The notes under the pieces were generated by a model. That model saw only the letters and a list, made by a program, of their open reading frames with translations. It was not told where the DNA came from and did no database searches. Positions 10,529 through 20,639 of a stretch of 64,000 nucleotides of DNA are shown piece after piece. Origin of the DNA: Blastococcus sp. HT6-4 (GTDB lineage Bacteria > Actinomycetota > Actinomycetes > Mycobacteriales > Geodermatophilaceae); NCBI RefSeq assembly GCF_039679125.1, contig NZ_CP155551.1:4092001-4156000 (forward strand). Reading direction: 5' to 3'. How positions within the stretch are numbered: position 1 is the stretch's first letter; every line of letters begins with the position of its first letter. A program made the translations under genes and the position numbers.

Positions 10529-11152
10529 ATGTCACCCCCCCACCGCCACCATGTCCCCGTGCCCGAGCCGACCGACCTGCCCGCGCGGGCGTTCCCCGAC
10601 CAGGCCGCCCTGGAGGCGTGGCTCGAGGCCAACCACGCCTCGGCCCCCAGGCTCTACGTGCGGATCGCCAAGAAGGGATCCGGCGTGCCGTCGGTGAACT
10701 GGGAGGAGCTGGTCGAGGTGCTCCTCTGCTTCGGCTGGATCGACGGCCGGGCCAACCGGCTCGACGACTCCGCCTACCTCCAGCGCATCACCCCGCGGCG
10801 GCCGCGCAGCGTCTGGTCGCTGAAGAACGTGCAGACGGTGGCCCGGCTGACCGAGGAGGGCCGGATGCGGCCGGCCGGACTGGCCGCGGTCGCGGCGGCG
10901 AAGGCCGACGGGCGGTGGGACCGTGCCTACCCTGGTTCGGCCACCATCACGGTGCCCGACGACCTCGCCGCGGCCCTGGACGCCTCACCCGGCGCCCGCG
11001 CGGCGTTCGACGGCCTCAGCGGCGCCGACCGGTACGCCGTGCTGTGGCGGGTGCACACCGCGGCCACGCCGGCCACCCGTGCCGAGCGGATCGCCACGTG
11101 CGTGCGGTCGCTGAGCGAGCCCCCCGGGCCGCGGCCCGGCGTCAGCCGGTGA
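10529..11152 (+). CDS. YdeI/OmpD-associated family protein
   Basis: The 207-residue protein matches the YdeI family: an early LEAWLEANHASAPRLYVRIAKKGSG, then VNWEELVEVLLCFGWIDGRANRLDD, TPRRPRSVWSLKNV, and a C-terminal half with VPDDLAAALDASPGARAAFDGLS. Members are small cytoplasmic proteins, and those studied have been linked to peptide stress. The molecular role is unknown. ATG 10529 is taken, but GTG 10559, closer to the conserved region, is equally possible. Its 3' end overlaps the convergent NlpC/P60 gene by 11 nt. Confidence 0.8.
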   Translation: MSPPHRHHVPVPEPTDLPARAFPDQAALEAWLEANHASAPRLYVRIAKKGSGVPSVNWEELVEVLLCFGWIDGRANRLDDSAYLQRITPRRPRSVWSLKNVQTVARLTEEGRMRPAGLAAVAAAKADGRWDRAYPGSATITVPDDLAAALDASPGARAAFDGLSGADRYAVLWRVHTAATPATRAERIATCVRSLSEPPGPRPGVSR

Positions 11153-12170
11153 GCCGGACGCCGAACCGGAAGCCGCCCTGATCGACGGTGGTGACCGACA
11201 GCGGCGTGCCGTAGGTCCGGGCGTGCACGATCATCCCGTCACCGATGTAGAGCGCCACGTGGCTGATCGGCGTGTAGTAGAAGACCAGGTCACCGGGCTG
11301 CAGCTCCGACCGCGAGACCTGCCGGCCGATCTCGGCCTGGGAGCGGCTGGTGCGCGGGAGGGTGACCCCCGCGGCGGCGTAGGCGTAGGACGTCAGCCCG
11401 GAGCAGTCGAAGCTGCCCGGCCCGCTGGCGCCTCGCTGGTAGGGGGCGCCGACCTTCGACAGGGCCACCTGGATGGCCGTCGCCGCGGCGCTGCCCGGTG
11501 CGACGGGCAGCTCGGCGACCGACGGCGTCGCCAGCCGGGGCCCGGCCACGGCGGTGACCACCCGCGCCTGCTCGGCGGCCGAGAGCCGGTCGAAGTCGGC
11601 CTCGTAGGCGGCCGCCTTGCGTTCGACCTCCGCCTGCTGGCCCTGCAGCTGCTCGAGCCCGGCTTGGGCGGTGGCGGCCGCCTGGTCGGCGGCCAGCTGG
11701 GCCTCCTCCGCCGCGGAGCGGGCCGCGGCCACGGTGGAGATGACCGTGTTGGTGTGGGTGGCGATCATGTCCAGCGTCGTCATCCGCCCCACCAGGTCCT
11801 CGGCGGACTCGCTGGTGAGGAAGGCGGCGACCCGGGACTGGGTCGGACCGGTGAACCCGCTCTGCACGATCGCCCGGATCTGCGGCTCGTGGACGGCGAG
11901 GGCCTGCCGGGCCGCCTCGGCCTGCGCGGCGGCGGCCGCGGCGGCCTCCTGCTGCGCCCGGACGATCTCCTCGGCCTCGTGGACCTGCGCCTCGACGAGG
12001 GTGAGCTCCTGCGCGGCCTGGGCGACGAGCGTGGCCGCCTCGGCGGCGGTGCCGGGGGCGGCGCTCGCCGCTGTAGGGGGGAGAACCGCCGTCGCGCCGG
12101 CCACCAGGGCGGCGCTGACCGCCAGCAGGGCGCGCGAGCGGCGACGGGTGGTCATGCGCTGCGACGGCAC
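11142..12170 (-). CDS. Secreted NlpC/P60 peptidoglycan endopeptidase with coiled coil
   Basis: This 342-residue protein starts with a signal peptide (basic MTTRRRSR, then LLAVSAALVAGATAVL and ASAAPG). A long Ala/Gln/Glu-rich coiled-coil region (about residues 40-195) follows, and then a C-terminal NlpC/P60 domain. The catalytic cysteine is in FDCSGLTSYAYA and the histidine in ISHVALYIGDG. RipA-like actinobacterial enzymes of this design cut D-Glu-mDAP bonds in peptidoglycan during division; the coiled coil restrains or recruits the enzyme. Upstream, 12171-12347 holds a small hairpin (GCTGGT...ACCAGC) but no recognisable c-di-AMP riboswitch. Confidence 0.9.
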   Translation of the reverse strand: MPSQRMTTRRRSRALLAVSAALVAGATAVLPPTAASAAPGTAAEAATLVAQAAQELTLVEAQVHEAEEIVRAQQEAAAAAAAQAEAARQALAVHEPQIRAIVQSGFTGPTQSRVAAFLTSESAEDLVGRMTTLDMIATHTNTVISTVAAARSAAEEAQLAADQAAATAQAGLEQLQGQQAEVERKAAAYEADFDRLSAAEQARVVTAVAGPRLATPSVAELPVAPGSAAATAIQVALSKVGAPYQRGASGPGSFDCSGLTSYAYAAAGVTLPRTSRSQAEIGRQVSRSELQPGDLVFYYTPISHVALYIGDGMIVHARTYGTPLSVTTVDQGGFRFGVRLTG

Positions 12171-12347
12171 CGGAGCCTCCGATCACCTGCGCCGGGCCCG
12201 GGGGAAGGGGCCCTGATCAAGCGCGTCAGGACGGACGGTAGGGATCCGGTGCCGGTTGGTAGTGGGCGGCGCGCGGGCTGCGGGGCGGCGTCGGATCCCG
12301 CTGGTCACACCAGCCCCAGCGGTGATCACCCGCCCCGGGAGGACCGG

Positions 12348-12839
12348 TCAGCGGCGGCGGGGGCCCGCGGCGGTGCCGTCGGGGAGGCGGTCGGCCGCGA
12401 GGGACACCAGCCGGTCGGCGACGGCGCCGGTGACGAAGGAGTAGACGGTCTTGTGCGCGAGGTCGACGACCCGGTCGCGCCGGTTCCAGGTCCACGGCGG
12501 TGAGCCGACGCCCGTCGCGTTCTCCAGCGTCTGGTCGGTGGCCAGCCGGATCGCGGTGTGCCAGGCGGAGGCGCGCCAGCCACGCAGCCCGCTGGCGGCC
12601 CACACGCCGCGCAGCGCGCCGACGGCGGCACCGGTGCCCCAGTGCATGAGGTGGTTGCGGACCGGCGGCCGGGCGCTGCCGGGCAGCCGCCGGCCGGTCG
12701 CCACAGCGGTCATCGTGCGCGCCGGCACGTAGCTGTTCGGCCGGTGGGTGACGGCCTGCTCGGCCTTCTCCCCGAGGGTCATCACGGCGACGCCGGCGAG
12801 CCCGGCGAGAGAACCCCGGAGGGCGGCACGTCCCAGCAT
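12348..12839 (-). CDS. Conserved hypothetical membrane-associated protein
   Basis: The 163-residue protein begins with a glycine/alanine-rich hydrophobic stretch (GSLAGLAGVAVMTLGEKAEQ). It then has a basic, arginine-rich middle, a second hydrophobic segment (HWGTGAAVGALRGVWAASG) and a conserved-looking WTWNRRDRVVDLAHKTVYSFVTG. The pattern of short glycine-rich segments is seen in small actinobacterial membrane proteins without known function. The start is ATG 12839. It shares a direction with the NlpC/P60 gene, 177 nt apart. I do not recognise the family. Confidence 0.55.
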   Translation of the reverse strand: MLGRAALRGSLAGLAGVAVMTLGEKAEQAVTHRPNSYVPARTMTAVATGRRLPGSARPPVRNHLMHWGTGAAVGALRGVWAASGLRGWRASAWHTAIRLATDQTLENATGVGSPPWTWNRRDRVVDLAHKTVYSFVTGAVADRLVSLAADRLPDGTAAGPRRR

Positions 12840-12934
12840 GGGAGCCGATCTACCCCGGGGGCAGCCGCCGGGAACACCGGCGGCGGAACACACCCCGCCC
12901 CGGGCGCAGGACGCGCACCGGGGCGGGGGAGGTC

Positions 12935-13237
12935 TCAGCCGGCGAGGGGCTCCTGGGCCTCGAGGCCGGCGAGGGACTGGAAGTCGCGGAGGATCGCCGA
13001 GAGCTCCTCGGAGGTCCACGGCTCGCAGCAGTCGCAGCCACCCTCGCGGAAGCTGACCAGCCCGATGGACCCACCGGCCTGGTCCTCGGCGATGGCGAGG
13101 TGCCCGGCGGACGGGTGGCGGTGGCAGGCGCAGCCCGCGGCGCAGAGGCCGAGGCCCCAGCCGGAGATCACGACGGTGTACCCGTCGTCGCGGACCTTGC
13201 CCACCTGGAAGACGGACGGCTTGCGACTCCTGCTCAC
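12935..13237 (-). CDS. Small cysteine-rich hypothetical protein
   Basis: This 100-residue soluble protein carries two cysteine/histidine groups, CAAGCACHRHPSAGH and CDCCEPW, consistent with a metal or Fe-S site, inside an otherwise ordinary sequence (FQVGKVRDDGYTVVISGWG). The GTG at 13237 follows GGGAGGAC. The frame remains open to 13357, but the upstream residues look non-coding. The 221-nt gap before it contains an 8-bp inverted repeat (CTCTGGGT/ACCCAGAG at 13320-13327 and 13356-13363). It was not recognised as a named family, and no partner gene suggests a role. Confidence 0.6.
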   Translation of the reverse strand: MSRSRKPSVFQVGKVRDDGYTVVISGWGLGLCAAGCACHRHPSAGHLAIAEDQAGGSIGLVSFREGGCDCCEPWTSEELSAILRDFQSLAGLEAQEPLAG

Positions 13238-13458
13238 GGAGTCCTCCCCTCGACGGCCCGGATGCCGGGCCCGGTGCAGTGTACGGAAACGAGCTACGAG
13301 AGGTTTCGGCAGAATCGGGCTCTGGGTAAAGCCCCGTCTCGGCTCCTCTTCCGGCACCCAGAGTAATTCCGTCAGTACGGTTCGTCGCCGTCAGTTTCCG
13401 CCAGCCGTGCCGCGATCCACTTGTCGGAACTACGCCGTTGTCATTCGACGCGCCGGGG

Positions 13459-14858
13459 TCAGCTGGCCGGGCTCACGCTGCTCATGTTGAAGTCCGGCAC
13501 CCGCAGGGTCGGCATGGCCGTCCGGGTGAACCAGTCGTTCCACTCCCGGGGCAGCGTCCGCTCGGTGCGCCCGGCCTGCACCGCGCGGCCGAGCAGGTCG
13601 ACCGGCGACTCGTTGAAGCGGAAGTTGTTCACCGCCCCGGTCACCTCGCCGCCCTCCACGAGGAAGACGCCGTCGCGCGTCAGCCCGGTCAGCAGCAGGG
13701 TCTGGGGGTCGACCTCGCGGATGTACCAGAGCGTGGTCAGCAGCAGGCCCCGGTCGGTGGCCGCCACCATCTCCTCCTGGGTGGCGGTCGCTCCCGGGTG
13801 CTCGAGGACGAGGTTGTCGACGGTCACCGTGGCCGGTGCGGTCGTCCGGAGCGCCCAGGCCCGCGGGCGGACCAGGTTGGCGAGCACGCCGCCGGAGATC
13901 CAGTCCACCGCCGGCGCCGCCATGCCGTTGTCGAACACCGACGCCGAGCCCGACGACGCCCCGACCACCTGGAACGGGGCGGCCTCCAGGCCGGGGGCGT
14001 GCGGATCGCTGCGCAGGGTCAGGGGCAGCGCGGCCAGCCGGTCGCCGGTGCGGTTGCCGCCACCGGGCCGCGCGAAGACGTTGCGGCCCTCGTCGGCGTC
14101 CCGGGCCTCCATCGTCCAGTAGAGGTAGATCATCAGGTCGCTGACCGCCGAGGGCGGCAGCAGCGTCTCGTAGCGCCCGGCCGGCAGCTCGATCCGCCGC
14201 TGCGACCACGCCATCTTGCGCGCGACGTCGGCGGCGAGGTCGGCCACGGAGACGTCGGAGAAGTCGCGGGTGCCGACGCCCGCCCACACCGAGCGGCCGA
14301 AGTCCCGCGACTTCCCGTTCAGCTCGACCCGGCCGGTCGGCTGGTCGTGCCGCAGCCGCAGCCCGGTCGAGCTGCCGAGGTAGGTGGTGCGCATGCTGTG
14401 CTCGGCGAACCCGAACAGCAGGTGGTCGCGGTCGCGCGCCTCCCCGAACGCCTGGCCGAGCGCCGGCGCGAAATCGGCGAAGACGCCGATCGAGGTCTCC
14501 GCCGGGTCGGCGTCCCAGTCGCCGGCACCGGGCGGGCCTCCGCGGTCGGGATCCGGGGCGACCAGCGGCATCGCGTCCTCGGCGGGGCCGGCGTCACGGG
14601 CGGCCTGCTCGCTGGCCGCCACGAGCTCGGCGACGTCCGGCGTCCCGGAACGGGTCACCGTTCCGGCGGCCATGCCGGCGCCGCCGTCGACGAAGGAGAT
14701 GACGACGACCTGCCGGGAGCGCATGGCGCCGTTGGTGGTCAGGCTGTTCCCCGCCCACCGCAGGTTCGCCTCCGACCCCTCCACGACGACGGTCACCTGG
14801 CCGTCGGCGGTGGAGGCGGCCAGCGCCTGCTCCACGACGTCCTGCGGACGGCGCTTCC

Positions 14859-14862
<4 letters not shown>
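13459..14862 (-). CDS. tldE: TldE/PmbA-type subunit of metallopeptidase
   Basis: This 467-residue protein of the TldD/PmbA (U62) family lacks the zinc-binding HExxxH seen in its partner, as expected for the TldE/PmbA subunit. Features include EANLRWAGNSLTTNGAMRS, DFSDVSVADLAADVARK, YETLLPPSAVSDLM, and a C-terminal FLVEGGEVTGAVNNFRFNESP shared by the family. TldD-TldE heterodimers degrade unfolded peptides and process some natural-product precursors such as microcin B17. ATG 14862 overlaps the tldD stop (ATGA), which fits a stoichiometric complex. Confidence 0.9.
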
Positions 14863-16370
<1,508 letters not shown>

Positions 16371-16433
16371 GGACCCCTGTCTACCAGCGGACGGAGAACG
16401 GGTGAGGTGGCACGCCCCGGGTATCCGCCGGGC

Positions 16434-17246
16434 ATGGCCGAGCAGGCGGACGACGTCACCATGACCTTCGGCGGCAACGCCACGATGCTGCTGCGCATCG
16501 GTGGCTTCACGCTGCTCACCGACCCGAGCTTCCTGCGCCGCGGGCAGCGGGCCTACCTGGGCAAGGGCCTCTGGACGAAGCGGCTCACCGACCCCGCGCT
16601 CCAGCCGGCGCAGCTGCCGGCGCTCGACGCGATCCTGCTCAGCCACCTGCACGGGGACCACTGGGACGACGTCGCCACCCGGCACCTGGACAAGGAGACG
16701 CCGCTGGTGACGACGCAGGAGGCCGCAGCGGCGCTGAGCCGGAAGGGGTTCGCGGCGACGTCGGACCTGCGGCCTTGGCAGCAGCACGTGCTGGCCGGCG
16801 GGCCCGCCGGCGAGGAGGAGCTGCGGATCACCGCCGTCCCGGGGGTGCACGGCCCCGGCCCGCTGGCCCACGTGCTGCCGCCGGTGATGGGCAGCGTGCT
16901 CGAGCTGGTGCGGCACGGCGAGGTGGGCTGGCGCGGCTACATCAGCGGCGACACCCTCTACCGGCCGTTCCTCGGCGAGGTGCTGGAGCGGTGCGGCCCC
17001 CTCGACGTCGTCATCCCGCACCTGGGCGGCACCAAGGCGCTCGGGCTCACCGTGACCATGGACGGCCGCCAGGGCGCCGACCTCGTCGAGCTGCTGAAGC
17101 CGCCGGTCACAGTGCCGGTGCACTACGACGACTACGACCGGTTCGCCTCACCGCTGGGCGAGTTCGTCGCGGAGGTCGCCCGCCGCGAGCTGCCCGGCAC
17201 CGTGCGCCCGGCCTACCGCGGCGAGACGATCAGCCTCCGCGCGTGA
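16434..17246 (+). CDS. MBL-fold metal-dependent hydrolase
   Basis: This 270-residue metallo-beta-lactamase-fold protein has the metal motif SHLHGDHWDD, a second metal histidine in VPGVHGPG, the bridging aspartate region YISGDTLY, and a final VPVHYDDYDRF. Its outline matches the UlaG/YtkL-like or NAPE-PLD-like L-lactonase/phosphodiesterase group; the substrate cannot be assigned. No signal peptide is seen. The stop overlaps the GTG of the following flavin oxidoreductase (GTGA), so the two form an operon. Confidence 0.85.
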   Translation: MAEQADDVTMTFGGNATMLLRIGGFTLLTDPSFLRRGQRAYLGKGLWTKRLTDPALQPAQLPALDAILLSHLHGDHWDDVATRHLDKETPLVTTQEAAAALSRKGFAATSDLRPWQQHVLAGGPAGEEELRITAVPGVHGPGPLAHVLPPVMGSVLELVRHGEVGWRGYISGDTLYRPFLGEVLERCGPLDVVIPHLGGTKALGLTVTMDGRQGADLVELLKPPVTVPVHYDDYDRFASPLGEFVAEVARRELPGTVRPAYRGETISLRA

Positions 17247-18676
17247 CCGGGGACGCATGGGACCTGCTCGTCGTCGGCGGCGGGACGGCGGGCATCGTCG
17301 GCGCCACGACGGCCGCGGGGCTCGGCGCCCGGGTGCTCCTGGTGGAGGAGACCCGCACCGGTGGCGACTGCCTGTGGACGGGGTGCGTGCCCTCCAAGGC
17401 ACTGCTGGCCGCTGCCGGTGCGGCGGCCTCGGCCCGGGCGGCGGCCGGTTTCGGCGTCGACGTCGGTGAGGTGAGGGTCGACTTCGACCGGGTCCGGTCG
17501 CACGTGCGGGCCGCGATCACCGCGATCGAGCCGGAGGATTCCCCCGAGACGCTGCGCCGGGCCGGGATCGTGGTGGAGAGCGGCACCGTGGTCCTGACCG
17601 GGCCGGACACCGCCCGGGTGGGTGACCGCGACCTGCGGTTCCGCGCCGCCCTGCTGGCGACCGGCTCCTCGCCGGCGTCGCCACCCGTCGCGGGACTGGC
17701 CGACGCCCGCCCGCTGACCACCGAGACCGTCTGGGACCTCGCCGAGCTCCCCGGCCGGCTGGTCGTGCTCGGTGGCGGGACGATCGGCTGCGAGCTCGGC
17801 CAGGCGTTCGCCCGGCTGGGCTCCGCCGTGACGATCGTCGACGGTGCCGACCGGCTGCTGCCTGACGAGGACGGGGAGGCGTCCGCGATCGTGACCGCCG
17901 CCCTCCGCCGGGATGGCGCCGACGTGCGGACCGGCAGCCCGGCCACCCGCGTCCGGGCGGGGGCCGTCGAACTCGGGAGCGGGGACGCGCTGCCCTACGA
18001 CGTCCTGCTCGTCGCGCTCGGGCGCCGTCCCCGGACCGCCGGGCTCGGCTGCGCCGCGGCGGGCGTGGAACTCGCCGGAGACGGCAGCGTGGTCGTCGAC
18101 GACCGGCTCCGGACGTCCAACCCGCGCATCGTCGCCGCCGGTGACGTGACGGACCGCTCCCGGTTCACCCACACGGCCGGGGTGCACGCGAGCCTGGCGG
18201 TCAGCAACGTGCTGCTCGGACGGGGCCGCACGATCGACCCCGTCGTCCCGCGGGTCACCTACACCTCGCCGGAGGTGGCCGCGGTCGGCGCGCCCCCCGC
18301 CGACGCGGACGCCCACGGGTGGACGACGCGGCGGATCCCGCACAGCACCGTGCACCGGGCCGTCACCGAGCGGACGACGGAGGGGTACACGACCCTCGTC
18401 CTCGATCGGCGCCGGCGGATCGTCGGCGCCACTGTCGTCGGGCCCCGGGCCGGCGAGACCCTGGGGGAGCTCGCCCTCGCCGTCCGCGCGGGGCTGACGG
18501 CGGGCGACCTCACCGGGACCACGCACCCGTACCCCACCTTCAACGACGGGGCCTGGAACGCCGCGATCGCCGCGACCCGCGGCCGGCTCGCCGCGCCGCC
18601 CGCCCGGGCGCTGATCGGTGCGGCGATGGGCCTGCGCCGCTGGTGGCTGGACCGCCACCCCCCAGGTCGCGAGTAG
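17243..18676 (+). CDS. FAD-dependent pyridine nucleotide-disulfide oxidoreductase
   Basis: This 477-residue class I flavin disulfide reductase has FAD-binding VVGGGTAGIVGA, redox-active cysteines in GGDCLWTGCVPSKALL, an NAD(P)-binding VVLGGGTIGCELGQAF, and VVAAGDVTD for FAD. In the C-terminal interface the usual HPHPTLSE reads HPYPTFND, keeping histidine but replacing glutamate by aspartate. It resembles mercuric-reductase or dihydrolipoamide-dehydrogenase relatives, but no N-terminal metal-binding domain or terminal Cys pair is present. The GTG start overlaps the MBL stop. Its substrate is not evident. Confidence 0.85.
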   Translation: MTGDAWDLLVVGGGTAGIVGATTAAGLGARVLLVEETRTGGDCLWTGCVPSKALLAAAGAAASARAAAGFGVDVGEVRVDFDRVRSHVRAAITAIEPEDSPETLRRAGIVVESGTVVLTGPDTARVGDRDLRFRAALLATGSSPASPPVAGLADARPLTTETVWDLAELPGRLVVLGGGTIGCELGQAFARLGSAVTIVDGADRLLPDEDGEASAIVTAALRRDGADVRTGSPATRVRAGAVELGSGDALPYDVLLVALGRRPRTAGLGCAAAGVELAGDGSVVVDDRLRTSNPRIVAAGDVTDRSRFTHTAGVHASLAVSNVLLGRGRTIDPVVPRVTYTSPEVAAVGAPPADADAHGWTTRRIPHSTVHRAVTERTTEGYTTLVLDRRRRIVGATVVGPRAGETLGELALAVRAGLTAGDLTGTTHPYPTFNDGAWNAAIAATRGRLAAPPARALIGAAMGLRRWWLDRHPPGRE

Positions 18677-18746
18677 ACGTCCGCCCGGGGAGGGACACCG
18701 GAATCATCCCGCCGGCCGACGCCCGCGGACGGCGGAGCGGGCGACG

Positions 18747-18785
18747 CTCCTCCCGGCCACCGCACCGGTGGCCCGTCGGGAGGAG
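18747..18785 (+). promoter_or_regulatory. Hairpin covering the ribosome binding site
   Basis: CTCCTCCC at 18747-18754 is the exact complement of GGGAGGAG at 18778-18785, the ribosome binding site of the next gene (GTG 18792, spacing 6). Between them GGCCACCG (18755-18762) pairs with CGGTGGCC (18766-18773) around a 3-nt loop, with a 4-nt bulge on the right side. In mRNA this would hide the ribosome site in a 16-bp stem, which suggests translational control by temperature, a ligand or translation. The function is inference; the pairing is exact. Confidence 0.55.
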
Positions 18786-18791
18786 CACAGG

Positions 18792-19268
18792 GTGGTCAGC
18801 AGGAAGAAGGCGGCGCTGGGGACGGTCGCCGGGGTGCTCGCGGTCGGCGCGGTCGCCGTCGCAGGGGTCGCGGTGGCGATGCCCGCGGGCGTGGACGGGC
18901 CTGGCGCGATGCTGGCGGAGCTGCAGGGGCACACCGTCACCTCCGACCACGCCGGCGCCGACGACGCCCCGCGCGGTGACGTCCCGGCCTGGAGCCGGAC
19001 GGTGGGTCGCGACGTCACCGTCGTCCGGCCCGGCGACGCTTCCGGCGACGACTCGGGCAGCGTGCGGGCGGAGATGACGCTGGACGAAGGGGCGCGGCTG
19101 CCGGCGGGCTGCACCGCGCTGCCGCAGGTGGGCATGCCGTTCGACGGGGGAGGGAACTGGCCCGACCTGGGCGAGGAGGCGCAGCTGTGCGAGGGCTGGG
19201 TGACCGTCGTGCTCGGCGACCGGCTCTACACCTGGACCGACGACGTCCTGCGGGCCGAGGCCGGCTGA
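18792..19268 (+). CDS. Exported or membrane-anchored hypothetical protein
   Basis: The 158-residue protein has a basic N-terminus (VSRKKAA), one hydrophobic segment (LGTVAGVLAVGAVAVAGVAVAM) and a small exterior domain. That domain has two cysteines (GCTALPQVG and LCEGW) that may form a disulfide. No lipobox is seen, so it is an uncleaved anchor or signal peptide. GTG 18792 has a very strong ribosome site, GGGAGGAG, which is buried in a predicted hairpin. It ends 2 nt before the convergent amidohydrolase. The function is not recognised. Confidence 0.65.
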   Translation: MVSRKKAALGTVAGVLAVGAVAVAGVAVAMPAGVDGPGAMLAELQGHTVTSDHAGADDAPRGDVPAWSRTVGRDVTVVRPGDASGDDSGSVRAEMTLDEGARLPAGCTALPQVGMPFDGGGNWPDLGEEAQLCEGWVTVVLGDRLYTWTDDVLRAEAG

Positions 19269-19270
19269 GC

Positions 19271-20569
19271 TCAGCCCGCGGCGAGCCGAGCCGCCCGCGC
19301 GGCGACGTCCTGCCGGAGCGCCGGGCGGTCCACCGTGGTGGACACGCCGTCGCGCACCACCGGCCGGCCGCCCACCCAGACGTCGCGCACGTGCCGCCCG
19401 GCGCCGGACCAGACGAGGTGGGCCAGCACGTCGGCCGGGTCGCCGACGGGCTCGAAGACCAGGTCGCGGGTGTCGACGTGCACCAGGTCGGCCCGCCGGC
19501 CGGCGACGAGCTGCCCCAGGTCGGGGCGGCCGATCGCCTCGGCGGCACCGCCGCTGGCCAGCCAGAACGCCTCCGCGGCGGTCAGCGCCGTCGCCGACGC
19601 CTCGCGCAACCGCGCCATCCCGGCGGCCAGCCGCAGGTCGGCGAAGAGATCGAGGGAGTCGTTCGACGCCGGCCCGTCGGTGCCCAGCCCCACCCGGATG
19701 CCGCGGTCGAGCATGGGCCGCAGCGGCGCGATCCCGCTGGCCAGCTTGGCGTTGCTGGCCGGGCAGTGGGCGACGGAGACGGCGTACTCCTCCCACAGCT
19801 CCAGGTCGCCGTCGTCCATGTGCACGCAGTGGGCGGCGAGGACGCGACCGCCGAGGACGTCGTAGGCGGCCAGCAGGGCGGGGACCGACAACCCGTGCGC
19901 GGCGAGCAGGTCGGCGCCCTCGGTGGCGGTCTCGGCGACGTGCAGGTGCAGCAGCAGCCCGTGGTCGCGGGCAGCCGCCGCCGCGTCGGCCAGCACCGGT
20001 AGCGGCACCGTGTAGGCCGCGTGCGGACCGAGGCCGTACTCGACGACCCCGTCCGCCGGCGCCCCGGCGGCCAGGGCGACGGCGGCGTCGAGCTGCTCGG
20101 CCATCGGTGGCATCCCGGGCAGCGGCAGCAGCGGGGTGGCGATGACCGCCCGGGCGCCGGTGGTGGCCACGGCGGCGGCGATCCGCTCCGGGTGGAAGTA
20201 CATCTCGACGCTGGTGGTGATGCCGCCGGCCAGCATCTCCGCCGACGCCGCGGTCATCGCCACCTCGACGTCCTCGGGCGTGAGCCGTGCCTCACGCGGC
20301 CACATGACCTCGCGCAGCCAGCGGTCCAGCGGCAGCCCCTCGCCCTGACCGCGGAACAACACCATCGGGGCGTGCGAGTGGGCGTTGACGAGCCCGGGGG
20401 TGAGGACGCCGGGCAGCTCGACGACGTCGGCGCCGGCCACCGGAGGCGCCTCGGCGGCCGGGCCGACCCAGTCGATGGCACCGTCGGTGACGTCGACGAC
20501 GGCGTCGGGGACGACGGTGCCCACCCGGTTGCCGACGACGACGGCCCGGGCGGTGAAGCGCTGCCGCAT
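19271..20569 (-). CDS. Amidohydrolase (methylthioadenosine/atrazine deaminase-like)
   Basis: This 432-residue TIM-barrel amidohydrolase has the metal ligands of the subtype III/ATZ-TRZ group: VNAHSHAP (first pair), LHLHVAETATEG, AAHCVHMDDG and GTDGPASNDSLDLF. Enzymes of this type deaminate adenosine or guanine derivatives such as methylthioadenosine and S-adenosylhomocysteine, or hydrolyse triazines. The methionine genes earlier in the window make a SAM-recycling role attractive but unproven. It is divergent from the DedA gene, with 70 nt between starts. Confidence 0.85.
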   Translation of the reverse strand: MRQRFTARAVVVGNRVGTVVPDAVVDVTDGAIDWVGPAAEAPPVAGADVVELPGVLTPGLVNAHSHAPMVLFRGQGEGLPLDRWLREVMWPREARLTPEDVEVAMTAASAEMLAGGITTSVEMYFHPERIAAAVATTGARAVIATPLLPLPGMPPMAEQLDAAVALAAGAPADGVVEYGLGPHAAYTVPLPVLADAAAAARDHGLLLHLHVAETATEGADLLAAHGLSVPALLAAYDVLGGRVLAAHCVHMDDGDLELWEEYAVSVAHCPASNAKLASGIAPLRPMLDRGIRVGLGTDGPASNDSLDLFADLRLAAGMARLREASATALTAAEAFWLASGGAAEAIGRPDLGQLVAGRRADLVHVDTRDLVFEPVGDPADVLAHLVWSGAGRHVRDVWVGGRPVVRDGVSTTVDRPALRQDVAARAARLAAG

Positions 20570-20639
20570 GGTGTCCGAACCTAGCCCGCGCTCGGCCCGG
20601 GAGCACGGCGGCGGATCGGGGCGCCTCTACCGTGGGGCC

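Noticed and set aside
12171-12347. Possible c-di-AMP (ydaO) riboswitch before the NlpC/P60 gene
   Set aside because: Such elements are common before these genes in actinobacteria, but the conserved core bases were not found; only a 6-bp hairpin is present.
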